DNA of 29,570 nt from Thraustochytrium sp. TN22 (lineage: Eukaryota; Sar; Bigyra; Thraustochytrida; Thraustochytriidae), in NCBI GenBank assembly GCA_013306675.1, contig JABLUY010000177.1, positions 52,501 through 82,070 on the forward strand, written 5' to 3'. Shown here one piece after another: positions 16,701 to 25,300 of the stretch (within the stretch, counting starts at the first letter, position 1; each line of letters starts with the position of its first letter). The notes under the pieces were generated by a model that saw only the letters and a list, made by a program, of their open reading frames with translations, did not search any database and was not told where the DNA came from. A program made the translations under genes and the position numbers.

Positions 16701-18639
16701 GGCGCGGGTCGTCCAGGTGCGCGCGCACGATGCGGTGCGTGATCTTGACGATGTCGAAGCGCTTGGCGAGCTCCACCTTGTCGGCGAAGCGCACGAGATT
16801 GCAGAAGAGCGCGAGGCTGTCGAGGCTAACCTTGTGGCGGACGTAGGCGAGCGCGTACATGGCGCTGTTGGCGCTCGCCACGAGCGCGCCGCAGAGCTCC
16901 AGGAACGCGCGCGGCACGTGGACCAGACGGTCCAGCAGCAGGCGCAGCGGGTGCGCGGCCTTGCGCCAGCAGGCCTCGCAGGCCTCTGGGTGGCCGGCGT
17001 AGGCGGCGGCGCAGAGGCGCGCCATGAAGACGCAGTCCTCCTCAGCCTCGAGAAACTCGTGAAGCGAGAAGTTCTTGAGCGCCGCCACCATGAGGTCGCG
17101 CAGTGGCACGGCAAACTCGGGCTGGTCCCGCAGGCCGTCGAGCGCCTCGAAGCCGGCCGCATAGGCCTGCTGGAAGACGTCCGGGTTCTGCGCAAAGACG
17201 GACCAGGCAAGTGTGACGGCAGGCGCGCCGAGCTGGTCCACAGCCTGCGTGACCTCGTCGCCGTAGCCGGCGCGCAGCTTGGCGAGCAGCAGCAGGATAC
17301 GGGCCATGTACGGGGCGCGAGCCGCGAAGCTGGTGCGCTTGGGCCGCAGCAGCCTGAGGAGCAGCGTCTTCTCGTGCTCCACGCGCATGTGATAGAGGAT
17401 GCGCAGGAGGAGGCGCTCGAGGTTCTCCGGCAGCGCCCGAGAGCGCTCGAGCGTGGCGATGACTCTTGCCATGATCTTGGGGCCGTGGCGGTCCACAAAG
17501 TCGATCGCAAAGTTGTGCCAGCGCTCCTCGCTCCCGGCGAGGTTGTCGTTGTCGTCGTCGGCGCGCGCCAGGAGCACGACGGCGTTCAGCAGCGCGGCCT
17601 GCTCGCCCTGGAAGCGGCGCTCGAGCTCTTTGAAGAGCGCCTCGGAGCGGCGCACGCCAAAGACGATCTCGTTCGTGTTGTCGCGCGCCAGCTTGATGTC
17701 GGCCTCGAGCGTGCTGCGGAAGCGCTCGTCGCTGAGCGAGATGAGCCCGACGACCGAGTCGATGGCGTCCAGCTCCGCGAACGACCGCACGCCGCGCAGC
17801 GCCTGCTGCACGGCGGCGCGCTTGGCCTGGCTGCGCCGCACGACGCGCAGGATTTCCTGCCGTCGCTGGTCGGCGCGCCGGATACCGAGGCCGGTCTCCT
17901 CCTTGGCCGCCAAAAAGCGCGCCACCAGCGCGGACGCCGCATCGGGCTTGAGGTCCAGCCGCTCGCCGACCTCCTCCACGAAGGACCGGCGCGGCTTGGA
18001 CGAGGACGCCTGCGGTTGTTTGGCCGGTGGCGCCGGCGCCAGCGCCAGGGCGTCCGACTCCGTCGGCGCGCCGGTGCTGGGGCTGTTGCTGGCCGGGTCG
18101 CCGGTGGCGTCGGTCCTGGACTTCTTGAAGCCGTCCAGCAGCTCAACGATGGAGTCCGGAAAGTACGCGTGGATGTCCTGGCCCTCGAGGCTCGAGACGG
18201 CGCCCATGCCGCCGATGCGCTTGCCGGCGCAGGCCAGCGCAAGCGCTTCCGTGGCGAACCAGTCGTGGCCCACCGTCTCCAGGTTCAGCACCTCGCGCAG
18301 CACCTCCTGCACCTCCTTTCCGTGCGCCAAGGCGCCCTCTGCCTCGTCCGCCTCGAGCTGCAGCGGCCTCGTCTCCTCCACGACGGCCAGCGAGAACCCC
18401 TTTTGCGGCGTCACCATGCCGACGCCCACGCCGCTCCCTGCGCTGCTGCCGGCCCCGCCAAACCCAAGGCCCGTGCCGCCGCCGAAGCCGCCGCCGCTGC
18501 CGCTGCCGCTGCTGCCGCCGCCGCTGCTGCTGCTCATCCCGCCGCCGCCGTCGCTGCTGCTCTCGGTGCCCCGCCGCTTGCCGCGCCCGTGGCCACCGCC
18601 GCCGCGGCCGTCCTCGTCGTCGTCCTCATCCCTGCCCAT
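10741..18639 (-). CDS. NUP188: NUP188-like nucleoporin with internal SAM and C-terminal thioesterase-fold domain
   Basis: A 2632-residue uninterrupted protein. The helical body resembles inner-ring nucleoporin Nup188. ALEFLGALWYKRYSTIIARL followed by ADFWNLL parallels the human FLHALW...KFWENL block, ICARAWALEVMTLEIE parallels a following helix, and around residues 1870-1990 VEPALDFVAAHRGTLLGTL...LDEAARTTSVL...LLTAAW parallels the human EALDFV...LEEAD region. TLLSLLGYVKYRLHL and a helix ending HERDRR match the Nup188 C-terminal end. Residues ~1680-1733 (VIHLFLDFGITSVNHLRSLD...EMGIYKPSDRRRLWDIL) are a SAM domain. Residues ~2356-2632 look like acyl-protein thioesterase/carboxylesterase (VLIWLPGPGEHPAAW, RIFVGGFQSGGSFALLAALL, ALDSRVSP, GLDHSQW). 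The start is chosen at the ATG 18639 (GGCATGG); an in-frame ATG at 18801 would add 54 residues. The first ~100 residues are Gly/Ser/acidic low complexity. Confidence 0.7.
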   Translation of the reverse strand: MGRDEDDDEDGRGGGGHGRGKRRGTESSSDGGGGMSSSSGGGSSGSGSGGGFGGGTGLGFGGAGSSAGSGVGVGMVTPQKGFSLAVVEETRPLQLEADEAEGALAHGKEVQEVLREVLNLETVGHDWFATEALALACAGKRIGGMGAVSSLEGQDIHAYFPDSIVELLDGFKKSRTDATGDPASNSPSTGAPTESDALALAPAPPAKQPQASSSKPRRSFVEEVGERLDLKPDAASALVARFLAAKEETGLGIRRADQRRQEILRVVRRSQAKRAAVQQALRGVRSFAELDAIDSVVGLISLSDERFRSTLEADIKLARDNTNEIVFGVRRSEALFKELERRFQGEQAALLNAVVLLARADDDNDNLAGSEERWHNFAIDFVDRHGPKIMARVIATLERSRALPENLERLLLRILYHMRVEHEKTLLLRLLRPKRTSFAARAPYMARILLLLAKLRAGYGDEVTQAVDQLGAPAVTLAWSVFAQNPDVFQQAYAAGFEALDGLRDQPEFAVPLRDLMVAALKNFSLHEFLEAEEDCVFMARLCAAAYAGHPEACEACWRKAAHPLRLLLDRLVHVPRAFLELCGALVASANSAMYALAYVRHKVSLDSLALFCNLVRFADKVELAKRFDIVKITHRIVRAHLDDPRLVETLRNLAAHFPQHVLTVLANEADQASSFAVLAAMRRELERETAAGAYPALLHGLDLINTLVLQVEREHYSSELHVAFQDCADRCSRHDLRSRLELLGYHGAVDDASLRKLAPEDGHDEVDTVRLMNLLRLGDGAFFRVLGLSLQNRRAQTKRFVFHAVKLVREVFRSHRGWRFASQAQRWDIGTRTTHILHRCVEMPFDLDGVRAKVMDDLMNDTATQDALIANVLTLKAPRASFAQELVAASLNLLASVLELDDFGTQKIALLCRQDLAATVATYIGLPRVTDHIPCRFPIQRLAVRVLENFVLSLDHFRRAKQPHRPAGPMPSVVAMLSRAARLPDDVATSIADGETATLGLLTTALEFEPGLAAMLLHNDAILLCILSILRETSNFREKPRLYLVALEFLGALWYKRYSTIIARLLELEADFWNLLAYSLSQDVEQDDDALTGETAMVLSRDSLVTADEMTAHKNQICARAWALEVMTLEIETNGVAGAFMDLLRSLRQKDRDSAWLEQYPRVSVASTPTRAVTATPVNLDAFRRVSAIDASSAPDPFLHDRRQHRFGLAAAQQYNVDMLQRVFPHETGLVRAVRLQNGALALAEARLMLLHAWKTYMETRCLITWDDQPAPEDVGSPAPHLRRTRTLSTLGSRHWGDMTSYTLVAELAANLRAADAALFASNHQQRYLLEIAEMFTSMLHFKVFDRVDDAAARGAQVFRKRPRSMRGEKLVLHSEDPSSPGAVQLIQSITRCLENLLAFAASQPQAMASGANSGGPAAAAAEAAEAGPGLAVLASPVSPASAVRLFVLGVTRSLLAGLLMLFQVAGDDDGDQIKPCAELADQRVRCLTPLAKVLSSFSDETQVLDLGLPLVALILSALTPAQADAMRALMDQKLFALLHKTFVQHSETLGRLYADRQGLFVWLERNGLSDLSVKVLSAATPGAVQFSGAAQTVGDGGGSGESAGLGSADDQDGVPGDETREASSNDDQGARRQRRDTEVRLREIARQLGYKHYELRSKHRSSRNYRDLVGSKVAAYSDEDGLVEISVIHLFLDFGITSVNHLRSLDHAALQEMGIYKPSDRRRLWDILGQRKSGADGDPSAPSGSGIAMASASAGATSAEPAGGDASAGAGAGNSEASRRPISRQAGFEAAQQLKRGLLRMQLMLSIFETAARVDPAGVSEHLGRLHVLRALAADPVLRGVAGDKPFLASLDNRDNASSITFRGYSVQGERDPAHLVWCEALQLAATLLDANKKSKENRNVEPALDFVAAHRGTLLGTLQAYKLQDSVLTLGALDEAARTTSVLRALANHTQRWRLRPALYAPLLTAAWSMLHELVVGSEGARRTCFLEEFVRTFFTVSKAVPRLCICTRPVTPFEIEQDRQPVMESLQRRPLAATPREGQQAMIRTSSVIEELREVEVDAAPQASRVAMSQLADGDITVLHVTIEYRVCTVVQQLLALLRSRHIVKPPRQLQIDEQTLQVLPVRDWGKAMIPFALHQPEWPAHDTGRPRAFSNSFSDASFFASSAQAATHTPTVATLLSLLGYVKYRLHLAAKVGANSAADDPHDVRHPSSQRWRRALAYLSSNALYVLLTSLELTLHERDRRAAQGSDPGADFSLTEQALEDLRARASVASEKIGGYLEDLGDGATSDAEMISVLKARVDAALARFAVRSDAPSSSDPTAAMTTVAIPPKRPSSHEVDAPGADHKRFRLALTRELGPGLDHADAVLIWLPGPGEHPAAWEAVFRDFGMPHTRFIVPDLGLAPSEAPLAAGLDEALRTPGGPATVTRVLADAADEFKRLRAAQAKRGEKSSAAQASVGSAFPAVRELFALVTPRAEDRDVVVDAVRLVRQAVLAHNVPSGRIFVGGFQSGGSFALLAALLLALEHEPVVLGGVAAINAHLPLASELADALLRHMLVMSEKKGVGLPPMLLRNAALDSRVSPALAEVTARALHLAGAEVNFDTLQGLDHSQWTLDEAALVWRMMNDSLQR

Positions 18640-18775
18640 GCCTCCGCGCGGCCGCGCTCGCGCTCGCGCGCGCGCGCCCTCCGCCGCGCCGCGCCGGCCG
18701 CGCGCTGCGCTGCTCCGCGCGCCGCCGGCCCGCTCCGCCGCGGCCTGGCCTTGGTTTGCCTCGCTTGCTCCGATT

Positions 18776-18788
18776 GATTTGATTTGAT
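18776..18788 (-). promoter_or_regulatory. ATCAAATCAAATC motif, NUP188 side
   Basis: Read on the minus strand, this is identical over 13 bases to the motif upstream of the HDAC gene, and oriented the same way relative to its own gene. It lies 137 bp upstream of the chosen ATG. If the ATG at 18801 is used, it is coding (QIKS). Confidence 0.3.
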
Positions 18789-19192
18789 CTCCTCCCGCCA
18801 TCAGTTGTGAGGGTCTGCCACCGAGAGACCGAAGCCTCGACGCGGAGAGCCCAAGCGGCTGGTCGTTCGCATAGAGGCGGGCCACCACGGACTGCCGTCA
18901 TCACTGGCACGTACGCATGGCATATCAAAAAAACAACCTTCCCGTAAGGCCCCTCCCCGTATGGCTGGCGTTCACCAAATCCACCGGGCTGGGATGGGCG
19001 GCGCGCACGCCGCGAGCATTAGCTATTTTCGCGGGATGCGGCGGGGCACGGAGCCGCGGGCGCACAGGCCGGGCGGGCGCGCGCGCGGCGGGCGGGCGGC
19101 GGAGTCCCGCTTCGCGGCGGCCGGCGCGCGGGCCTCGCGGCGCTGCCGCCGCTGCGCTGCGAGCGGGCAGACTGACTCAGGGCCGGCAGCCT

Positions 19193-19223
19193 GGCTAGCT
19201 AGCTAACTTAGCAGTGGTTAGCT
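19193..19223. repeat. GCTAGC-type element (copy 3) with 7-bp inverted repeat
   Basis: GGCTAGCTAGCTAAC is followed by a hairpin with arms AGCTAAC (19201-19207) and GTTAGCT (19217-19223) and a 9-nt loop. It sits ~115 bp upstream of the HDAC ATG. Confidence 0.45.
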
Positions 19224-19278
19224 GCTGCTTGAGCGGCGAAAGGCGCTCAGCTCGCAGCCACGCAAAAACGCAATTCGA

Positions 19279-19291
19279 ATCAAATCAAATC
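19279..19291 (+). promoter_or_regulatory. ATCAAATCAAATC motif, HDAC side
   Basis: This 13-base AT-rich motif stands out in very GC-rich sequence 49 bp upstream of the HDAC ATG. It is the partner of the motif at 18776-18788. Confidence 0.35.
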
Positions 19292-19339
19292 CGCCCGTGA
19301 CGCGGCGCGGGGGGCGGCGCGGGGGCGGCGCGGCGCGCG

Positions 19340-22081
19340 ATGGCGGGCGGCGGTGAGGCCGGCGGCGAGGCCGCGGCCGCGGGCGGCGGCGGTGCGGCGC
19401 CGGGCGCGGAGGACGCCTACGGGCTGCACGAGGACTGGGGCGAGGAGGAGGACGAGGAGGAGGACGAGGAGCTGGAGGCGAAGCCCGGCGCCAAGCGCGC
19501 GAGAGAGGCCGGCGCCGCCGCAGCGGAGGGCGCCGGCGCCGCTGGGCCCGGCGCCGCCGCCACGGCAGCAGCCACGGCAATGGAGGAGGACGAGGACGAA
19601 GAGGACGACGAGGAAGATGATGACGATGACGACGACGACGACGATGGACCCGGCCGGTTTGGCGGGGACCAGGGCGCGGACTTTCTGCTGCACAACGCGA
19701 CGGAGAAGGGCGACGCGGAGGCGGTGAAGAGGCTGGTGGAGCTGCACATGGCCGCGGAAAGGTTCCAGGAGCACCGCAAGACCATCGAGGAGGAGAACAA
19801 GGAGGACCCGGAGCGCGCCAAGCTGCTGCTGCTGCGGTGGGAGGCGTCGCACCGCGCGCGGCTGCTGGAGAAGCGCGACCATGAGGGCTGCACGCCCCTG
19901 CACGTGGCGGTCCTGTGGCAGCAGCGCGAGACGCTCCGCGGTCTTCTAGAGGCCGGCGCGAAGAAACGCGCCACGTGCAACCTTGCGCCACTGACGCATC
20001 TGATCCTGGGGGTCGGGTCGGTGGAGCGGTCGCGCGCCTTCGCCTTGGAGGCGCTCGAGACGGTGCTGGCGGCGCAGGACCACCCGGCCGTCGTGGCGGG
20101 GAGCCCCGACGGCACGGACGCGGTGGACCTGGGCGCCAAGGACGATCTGCAGCGCACGGTGCTGCACCTGTGCGCCGAGTACGGCCTGGTGGAGGCGCTG
20201 CGCACGCTGGTGAGGCGAGGCGGCCTCGACGCGCTGTGGCTGCTGGTTGACCTGGAGGGCCGCACGGCCCTCCACGTGGCGTGCCGCGCGCAGCAGGCGG
20301 AAGTGGCGCGCGTCATTCTGCAGGCGGTGCCGGCCGACGCGCGCAAGGCGTTGCTGACGCAGGGCGACTCGTACGCCATGACGCCACTGCATGTGTGCGC
20401 AGCCAACGGGTTCACGGAGGGAACGGCGCTGCTGGTGGAGGCGGACGCCGGTCTGCGCGAGCGCAAGGACGCTCGCGGCCGCCTGCCGGTGGACTGGGCA
20501 CGCCTGCACGGCCACGCGGCAGACGCGGCCATCCTCGCGGTGCCGTCGGTGGGCGGGACCACGGCGGCCCCGACCGCGGCCGCGGAGGGCAACGGCAGCG
20601 ACGGCCGCGCCAAGGGCAAGACGCTGATCTTGGCGCACGAGATCTGCGAGCGGCACTATACGTGCCGGCCGAGCTGGACACGCGCGCGCGGGTTCTTTGA
20701 CGTACCGCCAGAGAACGTGAACCGGCTCAAGGTGCTCCTGAACGCGGAGACGGGGAGCTTGCGCGCCTCGCGGCTGGCGCCGGCGCTGGCGTGGGGCATG
20801 CCGCGGCAGATCGAGATGGCGGACGTGCTCCGCGTGCATGACTACGCGTACATTTCCAAGATTCGCAAGTTCGCGGCGCAGCTGGACGAGGACGAGATCG
20901 GCGAGCTGGACGGCGACACCTCCATCTCGGGCAAGAGCTTCGAGGCGGCGCTGTACGCGGCCGGCTCGGTGTGCGACGGCATCGACAGCGTCATGCGCGG
21001 CGACCACCGCAACGTGTTCTGCGCGGTGCGGCCGCCGGGCCACCACGCAGGCCCACGCGGCGTCGTGACGAGCGCGCTGGACCCGAACGGTTCATACGGC
21101 TTTTGCTTGCTGTCCAACGCCGCCATCGGCGCGGCCTACGCACGCAGCCTCTACCGGCATCAGGGCGTGCGCAAGGTGGCCATTGTGGACTTTGATGTGC
21201 ACCATGGCAACGGCACCGAGGCGTGCGTGCGCAACGTCGTGCCGGGGGAACACAAGTCGCGCGTGGAGATGGCCTTTTGCGACGTCCAGGTCACGCAGCC
21301 CACGTACAAGCCGTGGCGCGGCGAGGACGACCCGGATTGCATCTTTTTTGCGTCCATCCACGGCTTCGGCAAGCGCGTGCCGGGCCTCGACCCCGACCCG
21401 CTCGCGCCGCCGCGCGTCGGCATGTTCTACCCGAGCGACGGCGCCAACTACGGCTTCGGCGAGTACTCCAAGCCGGCGCCCGGCGAACCGCACATCGTGG
21501 ATGTTGGCCAGAACAGCAAGAGCCGCTCCGAGTGGCGCACGAGCTGGCGCGTGCACGTGCTGCCGCAGCTGGCGGCCTTTGAGCCGGACCTCATCATCAT
21601 CTCCGCCGGTTTTGACGCGCACATGCGCGATGACATCAACATGGGCTACCTCTCCGTGCTGGAGCACGACTATTACTGGCTCACACGCCAGCTCGTCAAG
21701 ATCGCCAACAAGACCGCCCACGGCCGCATCGTTTCTGTTCTCGAGGGCGGCTACAAGATCCAGGGCCAGGTCGTCTCGCCCTTTGCCCGCTCGGTTGGGG
21801 CCCACGTTGCTGCCCTCGTGGACGCCTCCCCGCACGAGGTGTACGACGCCGCCGATGCTGCCTGGGAGGAGCAGCACGAGGCTAGCCTGGCCGCTGCGGC
21901 CGCCGCCGCGGCTGGCGTCGACCCCAACGCCGAGCCCGCGCGCAAGCGCCCGCGCCGCGCCGCCGCCAGCAAGGAGGTCGACTACGTCAAGCTCGACCGC
22001 GAGTTGCAGCTCGAGCAGCAGAAGCAGAAGGAGCAGGCACAGCAGGCCGCTGCTGCGCTGCCCGCGCCCGCCGCCGAGTGA
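19340..22081 (+). CDS. Class II histone deacetylase with N-terminal ankyrin repeats
   Basis: A 913-residue protein. Residues 1-110 are Gly/Ala and Asp/Glu-rich. Residues ~112-400 carry ankyrin repeats (DFLLHNATEKGDAEAVKRLV, GCTPLHVAVLWQQRETLRGL, RTVLHLCAEYGLVEALRTLV, RTALHVACRAQQAEVARVIL, MTPLHVCAANGFTEGTALLV). Residues ~425-830 are a zinc deacetylase of the class II type: RPPGHHAGPRG (H568, H569), DFDVHHGNGT (zinc ligands D619 and H621), SAGFDAH (D759) and LEGGY (Y805, the transition-state Tyr lost in class IIa enzymes). All catalytic residues are intact, so activity is expected. A basic C-terminal patch (RKRPRR) near 868 could be a nuclear signal and is followed by a Gln-rich helix. The ankyrin module probably selects substrates or partners. 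A 65-bp tandem duplication spans its stop codon. Confidence 0.9.
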   Translation: MAGGGEAGGEAAAAGGGGAAPGAEDAYGLHEDWGEEEDEEEDEELEAKPGAKRAREAGAAAAEGAGAAGPGAAATAAATAMEEDEDEEDDEEDDDDDDDDDDGPGRFGGDQGADFLLHNATEKGDAEAVKRLVELHMAAERFQEHRKTIEEENKEDPERAKLLLLRWEASHRARLLEKRDHEGCTPLHVAVLWQQRETLRGLLEAGAKKRATCNLAPLTHLILGVGSVERSRAFALEALETVLAAQDHPAVVAGSPDGTDAVDLGAKDDLQRTVLHLCAEYGLVEALRTLVRRGGLDALWLLVDLEGRTALHVACRAQQAEVARVILQAVPADARKALLTQGDSYAMTPLHVCAANGFTEGTALLVEADAGLRERKDARGRLPVDWARLHGHAADAAILAVPSVGGTTAAPTAAAEGNGSDGRAKGKTLILAHEICERHYTCRPSWTRARGFFDVPPENVNRLKVLLNAETGSLRASRLAPALAWGMPRQIEMADVLRVHDYAYISKIRKFAAQLDEDEIGELDGDTSISGKSFEAALYAAGSVCDGIDSVMRGDHRNVFCAVRPPGHHAGPRGVVTSALDPNGSYGFCLLSNAAIGAAYARSLYRHQGVRKVAIVDFDVHHGNGTEACVRNVVPGEHKSRVEMAFCDVQVTQPTYKPWRGEDDPDCIFFASIHGFGKRVPGLDPDPLAPPRVGMFYPSDGANYGFGEYSKPAPGEPHIVDVGQNSKSRSEWRTSWRVHVLPQLAAFEPDLIIISAGFDAHMRDDINMGYLSVLEHDYYWLTRQLVKIANKTAHGRIVSVLEGGYKIQGQVVSPFARSVGAHVAALVDASPHEVYDAADAAWEEQHEASLAAAAAAAAGVDPNAEPARKRPRRAAASKEVDYVKLDRELQLEQQKQKEQAQQAAAALPAPAAE

Positions 22082-22165
22082 GGGGAGGCAATGAACCAGA
22101 GGCACAGCAGGCCGCTGCTGCGCTGCCCGCGCCCGCCGCCGAGTGAGGGGAGGGAACGAACCAGG
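22036..22165 (+). repeat. 65-bp tandem duplication spanning the HDAC stop codon
   Basis: Copy 1 is 22036-22100 and copy 2 is 22101-22165; they differ at 3 of 65 positions, all in the last ~12 bases. The unit contains the last ~14 codons and the TGA, so the second copy carries a duplicate C-terminal coding end in the 3' UTR. Confidence 0.95.
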
Positions 22166-22365
22166 TCCCTTGCTCGGCGCCCTTTTTATCCCGCCCGCCC
22201 CGGTACCCTGATGCCCGCCCGCCCGCCAGTGCCAATTAGTATAGATTGTGTGTAGAGACGCACCTGCCCGCCTGCCTGCCTGACCGTAACAGTAGTCCGC
22301 AAGTCCCCGGCCGATACGATAACAACCACAACAACATCAACAAACAACATGAAGAAAACTCTAAG
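22082..22365. other. Convergent 3' intergenic region HDAC / LRR-ROCO-TIR
   Basis: 284 bp with the second copy of the 65-bp duplication, then a lower-GC stretch (22310-22360) rich in ACAACA, which is the likely 3' UTR of the minus-strand gene. No coding potential is seen. Confidence 0.6.
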
Positions 22366-25300
22366 CTAGTTGGACGAGGGAAAGCAGCGTTCCAGAAGAT
22401 GCGCGATGAAGTTGCCCTCCTCGTGGAAGCGGCGACGGACGGGCAGGGACTCATTCTCGTCCAAGAGGCCCTTGTAAAAAGCCGGCGCAGCGTCGAGGTA
22501 CTCGCCAAAGGGAGCGTAGCTCATGCGGTGCGTGTCCGGCTCGTGCACCACGACGATGCGCTTGCCCGCGTTGAGCGCGCATTGCAGCTCCAGACAGACC
22601 GCCTTGCTCGCTAGCGCGCCCTTGGTGAGGATGAGCAGGTAGACGAGCGAATGGCGCACGCCCTCGAGCATGGCGGGCTGGTTGAGCTCGCCGCGGTAGG
22701 CCTGGTCGAACCAGACCTCGAGGCCGCGGCGCTCGAGCTTGTGCTTGAGATTCTCCGCCAGGTCGCCGCCCGTCGCCTGCACGTGGCTGAGGAAGACGTG
22801 GTGCGTCTCGTCGGGCGGGCGCAGCCTCGGGAGCCGCGCCTGCGGGACGCGCGCGCCGTCCGCGTCCGAATCGAGCGGACCCAGGTCGGGGTCCGCAAAG
22901 AAGGCGGAGAACTCGCGCAGCGAGACGCCAACGTTGTGCACGTCGCGGATGCGCTTGGTGGACTCTGGCGTCCACGCCTTGGCCACCTTGGCGTACGCCG
23001 CAAGCGCGCCTGAGATCGGGCTCACGAGGCGCAGCTCGTACGGCAGGTCGTGGAAGATGGTCTCCTGCTGCTCGCGGAACATGGACACGAGCAGCTTAAT
23101 GACGCGTGCCGGCTGCTCGGCGTTGTCGCGGATACTGATGCGCAGCGCGTCGCCCTCCACCTGGAGCAGAAAGTCGTCCATGCCGAAGGACAGCATGGCC
23201 GTGGCGCGCCCGCACACCGGCACGAGCGGCTCCTCGTCGCCCGCCACCTCGGGCCGCGCCGCGTACTCGGCGCACTGCGACACGAGGCGGTGGAAGACGC
23301 CGTTCGGCAGGTAGAACTTGGAGAAGTCCAGCACGCAGGCCAGCCCCGGCGAGAAGTGGCTCGTGTCCACCTCCTGGCGGCAGTCCGAAAGCAGGCCCGA
23401 GACCAGGTACTGGGCCTCACCCTCGTCCGCGCCCGCGTCCGCGCCCTCGCCAGAGCCCTCACCGAAGCCCCACCGACACAGCAGCATGTTGTCCTCCATA
23501 AAGGCCACGAGGTAGTCCACCTCGACGCCCTCCCAGAGGTACTCGAGCAGGCTGCGCGGCGCAACGGCCTCGAGGCGCAGGCGCTCAAAGGCCGGCAGGA
23601 GCCCGCGCGCCTCGAGCTCAGGGTCCGCAAACACCTTCTGCACGTGGATGTAGTCCGAGATGACACAGGCCAGCTTGTCCAGCAGCCACTGTGGGCTGAC
23701 CACGACGACCCGCGACAGCGCCTCGCTGCCCTGCAGGTGGACCACGACGCCGAGCCCGTGGAAGTACCGCAACATATCGTCCACGTCGCTGCGGTGGCGG
23801 CCGTAGGCGCGCGCCATCTCCACCACGGCCTCGTACGGGAGGTAAGGCTCCGGCTGCTGCAGCAGGTCCTCGTGCACCTTGAGCCACGCCAGCGGCACGC
23901 GCTCGCGCACGTACACCTGCTGCGCCGCCGTCGAGGCGATCACGCCGCGCAGCTCGCTCGCGCGCTCCGGGTCAGGGCTGCTGTTGTTCACCGCGAAGAA
24001 GAGACGCCGGCTCGACGGCTTCACCAGGTGGTACGAGGCCGCCTTGACCTGCTCGCGCAGCACGCGCTCCACCCCGTCCAGGTCACGCACCACGTCCAGG
24101 TAGGTGCCCACCAGCAGCGTCGGCGCCGTCGGCGCGTGCAGCTTGATGCTGTTGAGCCAGAAACGCAGGTACTCCACCGCGCGCGCGCGCCGCCCCACGT
24201 CCAGCACCTCGCGCATGTCGAACACCACGAGGTAGAGGCCCTTGTCCGTGAGGAAGATGTGATGCAGCGCGTAGAACACCTCCTGGCCGCCGTAGTCCCA
24301 GATGGTGAAGCTCACGTCGTCCTCCTGCTGGCTCGCCGCGCGCAGCACCGCCTGGTCCGCGTCCGACAGCGCGAACCGCTCCGCCGTCTCCGCCTCCCCG
24401 AGCAGCGCCACGGCCGGCGCCTCGCTCGCCGCCGACGCCGCCGACGCCGACGAAGACCGCCGCGAGACCGCCTTGCTCAGAGCCTCCAGCACGCGCCGCG
24501 GCACGCTCTTGATGCGGCCCTGCTCCTCCGGGTGCAGCCGCCGCAGCGCCGCCTTGAGCACCTGCATATGGAACTCGCCCTCCTCGTCCTCCAGCTTGCG
24601 CCAGTCCTTGGCGCGCGTGCGGTGCACGTCAGCAACCTCCGTCGACAGGTGCTCCATCACCGCCGCCAGACCCAGCAGAGACCGCAGCAGCGACGTCTTG
24701 CCCGCCTCGCCCTGCCCCACGATCATCAGCTTCGCACGCCCCCACGACCGCTCGTCGCCGCCCTCCACCGCAGCTCGCACCGCCGTGAGCCATTCGTCCC
24801 GCGTAGCACCACCAGGATTCGCCTTGTTGCGCGCACACGCCGCCTCGATGCGGGCGATGAGGCTCGCGTCGGTGATATCGTTTGTGTTGAGGCTTTGGAT
24901 TGATGTCAGCTTGCGCAGAAAATAAGAGAGCCCGGAGAAGCGTGGATACGTACTCATGTATCTTCTGCAGAACGAAGTTGCTCGTCTCGATCGCATCAGC
25001 GAGTGCGCTCGCGCCGACGTTCGTGATTTTGTTTCCATACAGGCTGGTGTTGGTTTTTGCTCGAGTCAGCTTCGTCTGAAAGAGGCTGCGCTTTAGCAAA
25101 CGTACTCAATGTATGTCAAGCTGGAGTTGCTCTCCAAGATCCTGGCGACAACCTTGGCTCCCTCATCTTTGAGTGTGCATGTCTGTAGCCTGTTGCATGA
25201 CGGATGTCAGCCACTTTGCTCTGAGTCATCCAGGCGGAACTAGAGCATGCCAAACGTACTTTAGACTTTGAAGCGTCTTGTTCTTCTGCAAAGCTGGCAG

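Larger units (their letters stand above)
18640..19339. promoter_or_regulatory. Divergent promoter region NUP188-like / HDAC
   Basis: 700 bp between divergent starts. It holds a 13-bp inverted pair (18776-18788 and 19279-19291), a GCTAGC-type element with a 7-bp hairpin at 19193-19223, and a short A-rich patch near 18927. Left of 18801 it may be coding if NUP188 uses the upstream ATG. No RNA gene is evident. Confidence 0.5.

Noticed and set aside
13999-18777. A ~1590-codon plus-strand open frame opposite the NUP188-like gene
   Set aside because: Its product is Arg/His/Glu/Ala-rich without domain motifs. It is the expected antisense shadow of GC-biased codons, while the minus strand shows Nup188, SAM and esterase motifs.
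19417-21046. Long minus-strand frames opposite the ankyrin-HDAC
   Set aside because: Ser/Arg-rich antisense shadows; all catalytic HDAC motifs are on the plus strand.
24900-25038. An apparent start of the ROCO-TIR protein at 25038 (METKSRTSAR)
   Set aside because: This reads through an intron out of the LRR frame. Splicing at the CTGAC-bearing intron restores LRR consensus and an upstream ATG at 25687.
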